From the NCBI RefSeq assembly GCF_004795035.1, contig NZ_SSBK01000004.1, forward strand, positions 62,001-126,000: 64,000 nucleotides of DNA. The letters run 5' to 3'. Source of the DNA: Streptomyces sp. A0958 (GTDB lineage: Bacteria > Actinomycetota > Actinomycetes > Streptomycetales > Streptomycetaceae). Within the stretch, counting starts at the first letter, position 1; every line of letters begins with the position of its first letter. Below are positions 9,219 through 18,200 of the stretch, piece after piece. A program made the translations under genes and the position numbers. Below the pieces are notes generated by a model, which ran no database searches, was not told the DNA's origin, and saw nothing but the letters and a program-made list of their open reading frames with translations.

Positions 9219-10277
9219 ATGAGCACGACTGCAGTGGAGCTCCCCGCGCCCAGCGGCATGGCCCGGGCCCGTCACCGACGGGTCGTGGGTCTGGGCGCGC
9301 TCGCGGTGACCCTCCTGGTCGTGGCGGCGCTGTCCCTGGTCGTCGGGGCGCGTTCGCTCACCCCCGCCGAGGTGTGGCACGGGCTGTTCGCGGCCCCGGA
9401 ATCCGATCAGCGGCTCTCCGACATCCGGCTCATCGTGCAGACCGTACGGGTGCCCCGCACGGTGCTCGGGATCGTGGCCGGCATCGCGCTCGGCGTCGGC
9501 GGTGCGCTGATCCAGGGGTACACGCGCAACCCGATCGCCGACACCGGGCTGGTGGGCGTCAACGCCGGCGCCTCGTTCGCCGTGGTGTCGGTGATCGCCG
9601 TGTTCGGGTTCACCGACCCGCTCCAGTACGTCTGGTTCGGCTTTCTCGGGGCGGCGGTCGCCGGCGTCGTCGTGTTCGGTCTCTCGAGCATCGGCAGGGG
9701 CGCCGGCAACCCGCTGACGCTCGCTCTGGCCGGGCAGGGGGTCACGGTCTTCCTCGCGGCGATGACCACGGCCGTGGCGCTGTCCGACACGAAGTCCCTG
9801 AACGCGCTGCGGTTCTGGAACGCGGGCTCAGTGGCCGGTGTCGGCTTCGACGTCATCTGGCCGGTCACCGCGTTCGTCGCGGCCGGGCTGGTGCCGGCCC
9901 TCGTCATGCTGCCCTCCCTGAACCTGCTCAACCTCGGTGACGACGTGGCGCGCGGACTCGGCGTCAACATCGCGCTGAGCCGGACGGTCGGCATCGTCGC
10001 CATCACCCTGCTGGCGGGCGCGGCCACGGCGGCCTGCGGCCCCATCGCGTTCCTCGGGCTCATGGTCGCCCACGTGGCCCGGTATCTGACCGGGCCCGAC
10101 TACCGCTGGCTGGTGCCGTACGCGGGTCTGCTCGGAGCCGTCGTCCTGCTGGTGTGCGACATCGTCGGGCGCCTGGTGGTGCGGCCCGGCGAACTGGACG
10201 CGGGCGTCGTCGTCTCCCTGCTCGGCGCCCCGTTCTTCGCGGCCCTGGTCTGGCGCGGAAAGTTCAGGAGCGCATGA
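9219..10277 (+). CDS. cchC: Ferri-siderophore ABC permease, FecCD family
   Basis: A 352-residue, about 10-span permease of the BtuC/FecCD type. Typical segments are VRVPRTVLGIVAGIALGVGG and QGYTRNPIADTGLVGVNAG, and the late GPIAFLGLMVAHVARYL. It would pair with CchD to form the membrane channel for ferric coelichelin uptake. The start is the ATG of the MSTTAVEL sequence; the reading frame is open further upstream but without a membrane or permease sequence. It overlaps the next gene by ATGA. Confidence 0.93.
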   Translation: MSTTAVELPAPSGMARARHRRVVGLGALAVTLLVVAALSLVVGARSLTPAEVWHGLFAAPESDQRLSDIRLIVQTVRVPRTVLGIVAGIALGVGGALIQGYTRNPIADTGLVGVNAGASFAVVSVIAVFGFTDPLQYVWFGFLGAAVAGVVVFGLSSIGRGAGNPLTLALAGQGVTVFLAAMTTAVALSDTKSLNALRFWNAGSVAGVGFDVIWPVTAFVAAGLVPALVMLPSLNLLNLGDDVARGLGVNIALSRTVGIVAITLLAGAATAACGPIAFLGLMVAHVARYLTGPDYRWLVPYAGLLGAVVLLVCDIVGRLVVRPGELDAGVVVSLLGAPFFAALVWRGKFRSA

Positions 10278-11335
10278 ACGGCACGGAAATGAAGCCATCC
10301 ATGGCGGCGGGCGTCCGCGTCGGCCGGGTCTCGTTCGTCTGGCGGCCCTGGCTCGTCCTGGTCACCCTGCTGCTGGCTGCGGCGGCCTTCCTGGTGTTCT
10401 GCCTGTCCATCGGCGTAGGCGACTTCCCCATCGGCCTGTCCCGGGTGATCGCCACGATCTTCGGCCGGGGCGAGCAGGTCGACGAGTTCGTCATCATGGA
10501 CCTGCGGATGCCGCGCGCCCTGGCCGGGCTCGTCGTCGGCGTCGCGCTGGGGGTCTCCGGCGCGATCACGCAGTCCGTCGCGCGCAACCCGCTGGCCAGC
10601 CCCGACATCCTAGGCATCACCGGAGGCGCGAGCGCGGTCGCCGTGTTCCTGGTCACCGTCTCGGGCGGGGCCGCCGCGGCGGTCGTCGACTCCGTCGGCC
10701 TGTCGGCGGCGGCGCTCCTGGGCGGTCTCGGTACGGGGCTGCTGGTGTACTTCCTGGCCTGGCGGCGCGGGATCGACGGCTTCCGGCTCATCCTCATCGG
10801 CATCTCGGTGAGCGCCGCGATGGAGGCGATCACCACCTGGCTGCTGGTGTCGGCCGACATACGCGATGTGGCGCGGGCCCAGGCGTGGCTGGTCGGCTCC
10901 CTGGACAACCGGTCGTGGGGCGAGGTCCGGGTGGCGCTCTGGTGCACTCTCGTCCTCCTGGCCGTGGTGACCTGCCTCGCGTTCCAGTTCAAGCCGCTCC
11001 ACCTCGGTGACGAGGTCGCCGCGGGGCTCGGGGTCCGGTTCACCAGGGTGCGGGCCGTCATGCTGCTGTGCGCGGTCCTGCTGGCCGCCGCCGCGGTGAG
11101 CGCGGCGGGCCCCGTCCCCTTCGTCGCGCTCGTGGCACCCCAGGTGGCGATGCGCCTGGCGAGACACCCGACGCCGCCGATGGCGGCCTCCGGCCTGCTG
11201 GGCGGGGTGCTGCTGACCGGGGCCGACCTGATCGCCCGTACGGCCCTGCCCATCGGCCTGCCGGTCGGTGTGGTCACCGCCGCGATCGGCGGGCCCTTCC
11301 TGGTGTACCTGCTGGTCCGGGCGAACCTCAGGTAA
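10274..11335 (+). CDS. cchD: Ferri-siderophore ABC permease, FecCD family
   Basis: A 353-residue second FecCD permease (LRMPRALAGLVVGVALGVSG; QSVARNPLASPDILGITGGA; GPVPFVALVAPQVAMRLAR). It forms the heterodimeric importer channel with CchC, to which it is coupled by an ATGA overlap. Its TAA stop directly abuts the ATG of the ATPase gene, so the three components are probably translated from one message. Confidence 0.93.
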   Translation: MNGTEMKPSMAAGVRVGRVSFVWRPWLVLVTLLLAAAAFLVFCLSIGVGDFPIGLSRVIATIFGRGEQVDEFVIMDLRMPRALAGLVVGVALGVSGAITQSVARNPLASPDILGITGGASAVAVFLVTVSGGAAAAVVDSVGLSAAALLGGLGTGLLVYFLAWRRGIDGFRLILIGISVSAAMEAITTWLLVSADIRDVARAQAWLVGSLDNRSWGEVRVALWCTLVLLAVVTCLAFQFKPLHLGDEVAAGLGVRFTRVRAVMLLCAVLLAAAAVSAAGPVPFVALVAPQVAMRLARHPTPPMAASGLLGGVLLTGADLIARTALPIGLPVGVVTAAIGGPFLVYLLVRANLR

Positions 11336-12217
11336 ATGACAGACGAGTCGGACAACCCGAGCAGAGGGGGGCCTGTGGCCGCGCACAGCACCATCACCCG
11401 GACCGAGGCGGTGGGCGGCGACGTCCCACGGCTGGCGGCCAGAGGCATCACGGTCGGCTACGGCGGCCGGACCGTCATCGACGGCCTCGACGTCGAGATC
11501 CCCTCCGGGGTGATCACCACCATCATCGGCCCCAACGGCTGCGGCAAGTCGACGCTGTTGCGCACCCTGACCCGGCTGCTGAAGCCGGCCGGCGGCGCCG
11601 TCGTGCTGGACGGCGAGGACATCGCCGGGCTCCGGACCCGGGACGTGGCGAAGAAGCTCGGCCTGCTGCCCCAGGCGCCCGTCGCGCCGGAGGGGCTTAC
11701 GGTGTCGGACCTGGTCGCCAGAGGGCGCCATCCGCACCAGGGCTGGCTGCGGCAGTGGTCGTCGGACGACGCCGACGTCGTGCGGCGTGCGCTCGCCATG
11801 ACCGGCGTGTCCGGCCTCGCCGACCGGCCCGTCGACTCGCTGTCCGGCGGGCAACGTCAGCGCGTGTGGATATCGATGACCCTGGCTCAGGGCACCGACC
11901 TCCTGCTGCTGGACGAGCCCACCACCTATCTGGACCTGGCGCACGCGATCGACGTGCTCGACCTGGTGGACGACCTCCACGAGTCGGGGCGCACCGTGGT
12001 GATGGTGCTGCACGACCTCAATCTCGCCACGCGCTACAGCGACAACCTCGTGGTCATGCGCGAGGGTTCGATCCTGGCGCAGGGGCACCCGCGTGACGTG
12101 ATCACGGCCGAGCTGCTGGACGAGGCGTTCGGGCTGCGCGCCATGGTGATCGACGACCCGGTGGGCGACCGGCCGCTCATCGTGCCCATCGGACGTACCC
12201 ACGTCCAGGTCAACTAG
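11336..12217 (+). CDS. cchE: Ferri-siderophore ABC transporter ATPase
   Basis: A 293-residue FepC/FhuC-type ATPase with Walker A GPNGCGKST (residues 65-73), signature [10 protein letters not shown], Walker B LLLLDEPTTYLDL and the H-loop HDLN. It energises ferric-siderophore import through CchC/CchD. The ATG immediately follows the cchD stop. An internal GTG after residues GG could be an alternative start, but the ATG is well placed for coupling. Confidence 0.94.
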   Translation: MTDESDNPSRGGPVAAHSTITRTEAVGGDVPRLAARGITVGYGGRTVIDGLDVEIPSGVITTIIGPNGCGKSTLLRTLTRLLKPAGGAVVLDGEDIAGLRTRDVAKKLGLLPQAPVAPEGLTVSDLVARGRHPHQGWLRQWSSDDADVVRRALAMTGVSGLADRPVDSLSGGQRQRVWISMTLAQGTDLLLLDEPTTYLDLAHAIDVLDLVDDLHESGRTVVMVLHDLNLATRYSDNLVVMREGSILAQGHPRDVITAELLDEAFGLRAMVIDDPVGDRPLIVPIGRTHVQVN

Positions 12218-12242
12218 GGTCCGGATCAAGGAAGTAGGAGAG

Positions 12243-12261
12243 TAAGGCTAGGCTGGCCTCA
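12243..12261. promoter_or_regulatory. Degenerate iron box upstream of cchF (first of two)
   Basis: TAAGGCTAGGCTGGCCTCA matches 15 of 19 consensus positions, with a good left half and a poor right half. It lies 26 nt after the cchE stop. Confidence 0.55.
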
Positions 12262-12272
12262 CTTGGTCGGGG

Positions 12273-12291
12273 TAAGGTTTGCCTGCCCTTG
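12273..12291. promoter_or_regulatory. Degenerate iron box upstream of cchF (second of two)
   Basis: TAAGGTTTGCCTGCCCTTG matches 15 of 19 positions. It begins 30 bp after the start of the first box, about three helical turns, so two repressor dimers could sit on the same face of the DNA upstream of cchF. Confidence 0.5.
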
Positions 12292-12331
12292 TGAAGGGCC
12301 TCGACGGACAGTGTGAAAGCAAGGGATTCGG

Positions 12332-13390
12332 ATGCTCCTCGACAGAACGGCGCCCACCAGGTCTTGGCGGCGGCTCGCGGCGGTACTGACCGCGGCGACC
12401 CTCGGCGTCGGCCTTCTCGCGGGCTGCGGCTCCGACTCGGACGACAAGGCGGGCGACAAGGCCCCGGCGTCCTCCGCCGGCGGCGCCTTCCCCGTCACCG
12501 TGGAGCACGCGTTCGGAGCCACGAAGATCACCAAGGCCCCTGAGCGGGTCGTCTCCGTCGGCTACACGGACGACCAGGACATCCTGGCGTTCGGCATCAA
12601 GCCGGTCGGCATGGTCGACCAGTACCCGAACCCCGACGGCAAGACCCCCGACATCAACACCCAGTGGCCCTGGGTGAAGGACAAGTGGGGGGACGCCCGC
12701 CCCGAGGTCATCATGAAGAACGGTGACGCCGGCCCCAACTACGAGAAGATCGCGGCCCTGCGCCCGGATCTGATCATCGCCGTCTACTCCGAGATCGACC
12801 GGGCCGCCTACGACAAGCTGTCGAAGATCGCCCCGACGGTGGGCCGCACCAAGGCCGAGAAGGAGCCCTTCAGCGCGCCGTGGCAGGACAACGCGGTGCA
12901 CATCGCCAAGGCGCTCGGCAAGGAGAAGGAGGGCAAGGAGATGGTGGCCGGCATCCAGGAGAAGCTGGACGCCGCCGCGAAGGCGCACCCCGAGTTCGCC
13001 GGGCAGACCGCCGTCCCGCTGTCCTGGTACGACAACTCGGTGGCGCCGTTCACCACCACCGACGTACGCGGACGCCTGCTGACGGGCATCGGCTACAAGG
13101 GCGACACGGAGATCGACAAGATCGCCGGCGGCAAGTTCTACACCAAGCTGTCCCCCGAGCGCATGGACCTCGTCGACGTCGACCGCGTATTCGTCATCAA
13201 CGACAAGGCCGACCAGGAGGCCCTGAAGAAGTCCAAGCTCTTCAGCAACCTCAAGGCGTTCAAGGAGGGGCGCGTGTCCTACCTCCTCGACAGCGAGGGC
13301 CCGGCGGTCGGCGCCGCCATCTCCCAGGGCACGCTGCTGTCCATGCCGTACGCGATCGACGAGCTCGTGAAGTCGGCGGCCGCCCAGTGA
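12332..13390 (+). CDS. cchF: Siderophore-binding lipoprotein (periplasmic-binding protein family)
   Basis: A 352-residue substrate-binding protein. The N-terminus is basic and then hydrophobic, ending in the lipobox LLAGC, so it is a membrane-anchored lipoprotein. The mature part has the FepB/FhuD class III features: APERVVSVGYTDDQDILAFG near the start and IAALRPDLIIAVYSEIDRAAYDKLSKIAPTV later. It should capture ferric coelichelin and deliver it to CchCDE. AAGGGA precedes the ATG. Two weak iron boxes are upstream, and cchG follows after 43 nt. Confidence 0.93.
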   Translation: MLLDRTAPTRSWRRLAAVLTAATLGVGLLAGCGSDSDDKAGDKAPASSAGGAFPVTVEHAFGATKITKAPERVVSVGYTDDQDILAFGIKPVGMVDQYPNPDGKTPDINTQWPWVKDKWGDARPEVIMKNGDAGPNYEKIAALRPDLIIAVYSEIDRAAYDKLSKIAPTVGRTKAEKEPFSAPWQDNAVHIAKALGKEKEGKEMVAGIQEKLDAAAKAHPEFAGQTAVPLSWYDNSVAPFTTTDVRGRLLTGIGYKGDTEIDKIAGGKFYTKLSPERMDLVDVDRVFVINDKADQEALKKSKLFSNLKAFKEGRVSYLLDSEGPAVGAAISQGTLLSMPYAIDELVKSAAAQ

Positions 13391-13433
13391 CTGCGCCCGC
13401 CCCGTCCCGCCCCCGGCCCGCCCCGGCGTCCGG

Positions 13434-15224
13434 GTGAGCACCACCGGCACCCGCGCCGACTCCCCGTCGGCCCTGCGTACGGCGACGGGCGGTGAGGCCG
13501 GCCGCTGGCTCGCGGCGCACTGCCGCGCGGTGCCGTGGCTGACGGCCGCGACCCTCCTCACCACCGTGGCCGGGGCGGCGCTCCAGGTGCTCCCGGTGCT
13601 GCTGCTCGGCCAGGTGGTCGACGGGGTCGTGGACGGCGAGTCGCATGCGGTGCTGGTCAGGGTCGGTGTGCTGATGGTGGCCGCCGCGCTGTTCGGCGCG
13701 GCGGCCACCGCGGCTTCGACGTATCTGATCGGACGGCTGGGCGCCGACCTGCTGGCCACCCTGCGGGAAGGTGCCGTCCGGGCGGTGCTGGGCATGCCGA
13801 GCGCACGGCTGGAGCAGGTCGGCCGCGGTGATGTGCTCTCCCGGGTGGGCGACGACGTCGCCGTGCTCTCCCGGGGCATCCGGAGCGCGATCCCCACCGT
13901 GTTCTCGGCGGGTGTGCTCGTCGCCATCGCCACCGTCGGCATGTTCGGCCTGGACTGGCGGCTCGGCCTGGCGGGCGCCGGTGCGCTGCCGGCGTACGCG
14001 CTGGCGCTGCGCTGGTACCTGCCCCGCTCCGCCCCGCTCTACCGAAAGCAGCGCACGGCGCAGGCCGATCGCGCCCAGGCGCTGATCAGCGGCCTGAACG
14101 GGATCGACACGGTCCGGGCTTACCGCCTGGAGGACGCGTTCCGCGAGAAGGTCACCGCCGAGTCGTGGCGGGTGCGCGAACTGGGCATCGAGGTGTTCCG
14201 GTTCTTCGGCCGGTTCGTCGGCCGGGAGAACCGTGCCGAGTTCATCGGCCTGGTCCTGATCCTGCTGGTCGGCTACGCCCTGCTGGAGGGCGACGCGGCC
14301 ACGCTCGGAGAGGTGTCGGCCGCCCCGCTGATGTTCCACCGGCTGTTCACCCCGCTCGGCGCGATCATGTTCACCTTCGACGAGGCGCAGAAGTCGGGCG
14401 CGAGCCTGACCCGCCTGGTCGGGGTGGTGGGGGAGGACGCGGAGGACCGGCTGGTGGGCGACCCCTCCGTGACAGCGGCCCAGGAGGTGCCGTACCCGGT
14501 GAGTGTGGAGGGGCTGACGTTCCGCTACCCCGACGCCGAGGAGCCGGTTCTGTACGACGTGAGCCTGTCGATCCCGGCGGGCGGCTCCCTCGCGCTGGTG
14601 GGGGCGACGGGCGCCGGCAAGTCGACGCTGGCGGCGCTGATCGCCGGTATCGGCACGCCGCAGTCGGGATCGGTGCGCATCGGGCCGACGGACCTCGCGG
14701 ACCTGGACGAGGCGGGCGCGCGGGCCCTGGTGAGCATCCTGACGCAGGAGACCCATGTGTTCTCCGGTCCGCTCGCCGACGACCTGCGGCTGGCCGCGCC
14801 GGAGGCGAGCGACGCCGAACTGCTGGACGCCCTGCGGACGGTCGGCGCCGGCGGATGGGTGGAGGCGCTGCCCGAGGGGCTGCACACCGCGGTCGGCGAG
14901 GGCGGTGAGCGGCTGGACGTCACCAAGGTGGCCCAGATCGCGCTGGCCCGCCTGGTGCTGGCCCGTTCGCCGGTGGTGGTGCTCGACGAGTCCACCGCCG
15001 AGGCCGGCAGCGAGGGCGCCGCGGAGCTGGAACGCGCCGTGCTGGCCGCCTGCGCGGGACGTACCACGCTGTTCGTGGCGCACCGGCTGACCCAGGCCAT
15101 GGCGGCGGACCGGATCGCCGTCCTGGACGCGGGGCGTGTCGTGGAGCAGGGCTCCCACCAGGAGTTGGTCGCTCTGGGCGGCCGTTACGCACGCCTGTGG
15201 CGGGCCTGGCGAGAAGGCAGTTAG
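13434..15224 (+). CDS. cchG: ABC exporter half-transporter with intact nucleotide site but lost signature motif
   Basis: A 596-residue fused TMD-NBD protein, GTG start. The nucleotide-binding domain keeps Walker A GATGAGKST (residues 390-398), Q438, the Walker B D518-E519 pair and H550. The ABC signature that should read LSGGQ is replaced by residues around 494-498 (LDVTK). The partner CchI shows the reverse pattern, so the two probably form a heterodimer with one competent ATP site (see findings). Likely role is siderophore export, or handling of the ferric complex after uptake; orthologues occupy this place in coelichelin clusters. Confidence 0.9.
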   Translation: MSTTGTRADSPSALRTATGGEAGRWLAAHCRAVPWLTAATLLTTVAGAALQVLPVLLLGQVVDGVVDGESHAVLVRVGVLMVAAALFGAAATAASTYLIGRLGADLLATLREGAVRAVLGMPSARLEQVGRGDVLSRVGDDVAVLSRGIRSAIPTVFSAGVLVAIATVGMFGLDWRLGLAGAGALPAYALALRWYLPRSAPLYRKQRTAQADRAQALISGLNGIDTVRAYRLEDAFREKVTAESWRVRELGIEVFRFFGRFVGRENRAEFIGLVLILLVGYALLEGDAATLGEVSAAPLMFHRLFTPLGAIMFTFDEAQKSGASLTRLVGVVGEDAEDRLVGDPSVTAAQEVPYPVSVEGLTFRYPDAEEPVLYDVSLSIPAGGSLALVGATGAGKSTLAALIAGIGTPQSGSVRIGPTDLADLDEAGARALVSILTQETHVFSGPLADDLRLAAPEASDAELLDALRTVGAGGWVEALPEGLHTAVGEGGERLDVTKVAQIALARLVLARSPVVVLDESTAEAGSEGAAELERAVLAACAGRTTLFVAHRLTQAMAADRIAVLDAGRVVEQGSHQELVALGGRYARLWRAWREGS

Positions 15225-15235
15225 GCCCCTCTCGG

Positions 15236-15254
15236 TTAGGTTAGGCTCAGCTAA
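15236..15254. promoter_or_regulatory. Iron box upstream of the NRPS gene cchH
   Basis: TTAGGTTAGGCTCAGCTAA matches 17 of 19 consensus positions. It lies in the 58-bp gap between cchG and cchH, 28 nt before the NRPS start, giving the synthetase its own iron-responsive promoter. Confidence 0.85.
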
Positions 15255-15282
15255 ATAACTCGGAAGAGAAGCGGAGTCCTCG

Positions 15283-18200
15283 ATGTTGCAACCGAGCGAT
15301 CGCCTCGTGCGGCTCTCTCTCCAGGGCCTGGCCGCCCTGCGGCGGCGGACCGGTGACCGGGACGACCGGGCCCTCACCGAAGCCTGCGCCATCGGGCTGG
15401 CGTACTGGGCGACCGGCCGGAGCCCGGAGGGGATCGAGCTGACCTCCGCCACCCTCTTCGCCGACGTGCTGGCCTGGGCCGACAACGGCGGTGCCGCGCC
15501 CGCCGGCTGGGAGGTCGGTGCCGACGGCCGGAGCATCACCCTCCCCGAGGGTGTGGTGCGGGCCGACGCGCAGCTCGCCCTGGACGACCTCGCCGACTTC
15601 CCCGACCGGCCGCTGGGCTCCATCGCCCCGGCCGGCCCCGCCGCCCGCATCGCGGACCTGGCCCGCTGGAACGACACCGCGGCGGACCGCGCCCGCCCCA
15701 CCGTCGTGGAGCTGTTCTGCGAGCAGGCGCGGACCCGGCCGGACGCCGTCGCGATCGTGGACGAACACCGGACCCTGACCTACCGTCAAGCAGACGATCT
15801 CTCCAGTCAGTTGGCCCACCACCTCATCGAGCGCGGGCTGACCGCCGAGCAGGTCGTCGGGATCTCCCTCGGCCGCTCCGCCGACATGGTCATCGCCCTG
15901 CTCGGCGTGCTCCGGGCGGGGTGCGCGTTCGTGCCGTTCGACCCGCTGTGGCCCGCGGAGAGGCGGTCCGTCGTCGCCGAGGACGCCCGGATCGTCCTCC
16001 AGCTCAACAGCTCGGGCGAGCACGCCCCGGGCGAGCCGGAGGCCGTGGCCGTCGACCTCGATGCCTGGGCCTTCGCCGCCCACCCCACCGAGGCGCCGGA
16101 CGTCACCGTCCCCGGAGCCGCCCTCGCCTACGTGATCTTCACCTCCGGCTCGACCGGGCGGCCCAAGGGCGCGATGATCCGTCACGAGTCCATCAGCGAA
16201 CGCCTGTTGTGGCAGGCCCACGAGATCCTCGGCTTCGGCCACGACGACGCGTCACTCTTCAAGGCGCCGCTGTCCTTCGACATCTCCGTCAACGAGATCT
16301 TCCTGCCACTGGTCACCGGCGCCCGGCTGGTCATCCTGCGGCCGGGCGGCGAACGCGACCCGCACCACCTGCTCAGCGTGATCGCCGAACACCGGGTCAC
16401 CTTCACCTACCTGGTCTCCTCCATGCTCGACGTACTGCTGGAGATGACCGGGGAATCGGGACGGCTCGACAGCCTGCGGCACGTCTGGTGCGGCGGCGAG
16501 GTGCTGACCCCCGAGCTGTACGAGCGGTTCCGCACCCGCCTCGACATCCCCCTCTACCACGGCTACGGCCCCGCCGAGACGACGATCGGGGTCTCCCACG
16601 TCGTCTACCGGGGCGAGGCGGAGCGCCTGTCGACCTCGATCGGCAAGGCCAACCCCAACACCCAGCTCTATGTGCTGGACGACGAACTGCGCCCGGTGCC
16701 CGTCGGGGCCGGGGGCGAACTCTACGCGGGCGGCCTGCTCCTGGGCCGCGGCTACGTCAACGCCCCCGGGCTGACCGCGTCCCGGTTCGTGGCCAACCCC
16801 TTCGCCACGGACGGCTCCCGGCTCTACCGGACCGGTGACCTCGCCCGGTTCACCCCGGACGGCTCGCTGGACTTCCTCGGCCGCGCCGACAACCAGGTCA
16901 AGATCCGGGGCATGCGCCTGGAGATCGAGGACGTGGAGGCCTCTCTCGCCGAGCACCCGCGCGTACGCCACACATGTGTCGTCGCCCGGAAGAACACGGC
17001 GGGCGGCACGTACCTGGTGGCGTACGTGATCCCGGCCGCCGGGTCCGGGGAGCTGACGCCGGACGACGTCAGGGCGTGGGCCGAGGCGCACATGGTGGAG
17101 TACATGGTGCCCGCCCACACCGTCGTCCTGGACGCGTTCCCGCTCACCGCGAACGGCAAGATCGACCGGGCCGCGCTGCCCGAGCCGGTGGTCACCACCG
17201 GACCGGTCACCGCGCCCGCCACCGACGACGAGCGCGCCGTGTGCGAGGCGGTGGCGGCGGTGCTGCGGCTGGACACGGTCGGCGTCGACCAGGACTTCTT
17301 CCGCCTCGGCGGCGACAGCATTCTGGCCATATCCCTGCTGAGCGCCCTGCGCAGGGCCGGCCTCCATGTCACGGCACGCCAGATCTTCACCCACAGCGTC
17401 ATCGGTGAACTGGCGGCGGTGGCGAGCCGCGAGGACGTCTCCACGGCCTCGGACGAAGACGAGCCGACCGGGCCCGTCGTGGGGACGCCCATCGTGCGGT
17501 GGCTCGGCGAGACCACGGACGCCATCGACGGATTCGTACAGTCCGTGGTGGTGAACACCCCCGTGGAGCTGACCGCCGGCGCACTGGACGACATCCTCAC
17601 CGCCGTGATCCGCCGGCACGACATGCTGCGCGCGCGACTGGTGCGGGGCGAGCGCTGGAGCTTCCACGTACCCGAGGCGGACGGGGCCGTCGCCGCCTGG
17701 CAGGAGAGCGGGGAACCGATCGACGCCTGTGTCGCCCTCGCCACCGCCGGGCTCGACCCGGACAACGGCGTGATGCTGCGCGCCGTCTGGCGCCGAGAGG
17801 CACACCAGCTGGTCCTGGTCGCCCACCACGTGGTCGTCGACGGCGTCTCCTGGCGGGTCCTGATGGACGACCTGGCCACCGCCTGGCGGCAGCTGAACTC
17901 GGGCACACCCGTCCAACTGCCCCGGGAGGGCACCTCGTTCCGCCGGTGGGCCGAACTGCTCGGCCGCACCGCCTTCGACGCCGACCGGGACCACTGTCTG
18001 CGCCCCCTGCCGGGACCGGACCTGCCGCTGGGCCGCCGCCCCCTGTCGAAGGACGACACCGTCGCCCGGGAACGCGCGCGGACCTTCACGGTCGGCCCCG
18101 ACGCCACCTCCGCACTGCTGGGCGAGATCCCCGCGAGGTTCCACGCGGGCGTCAACGACGTCCTGCTCACCGCCCTCGCGGTCACGCTCGCCCGGTGGCG

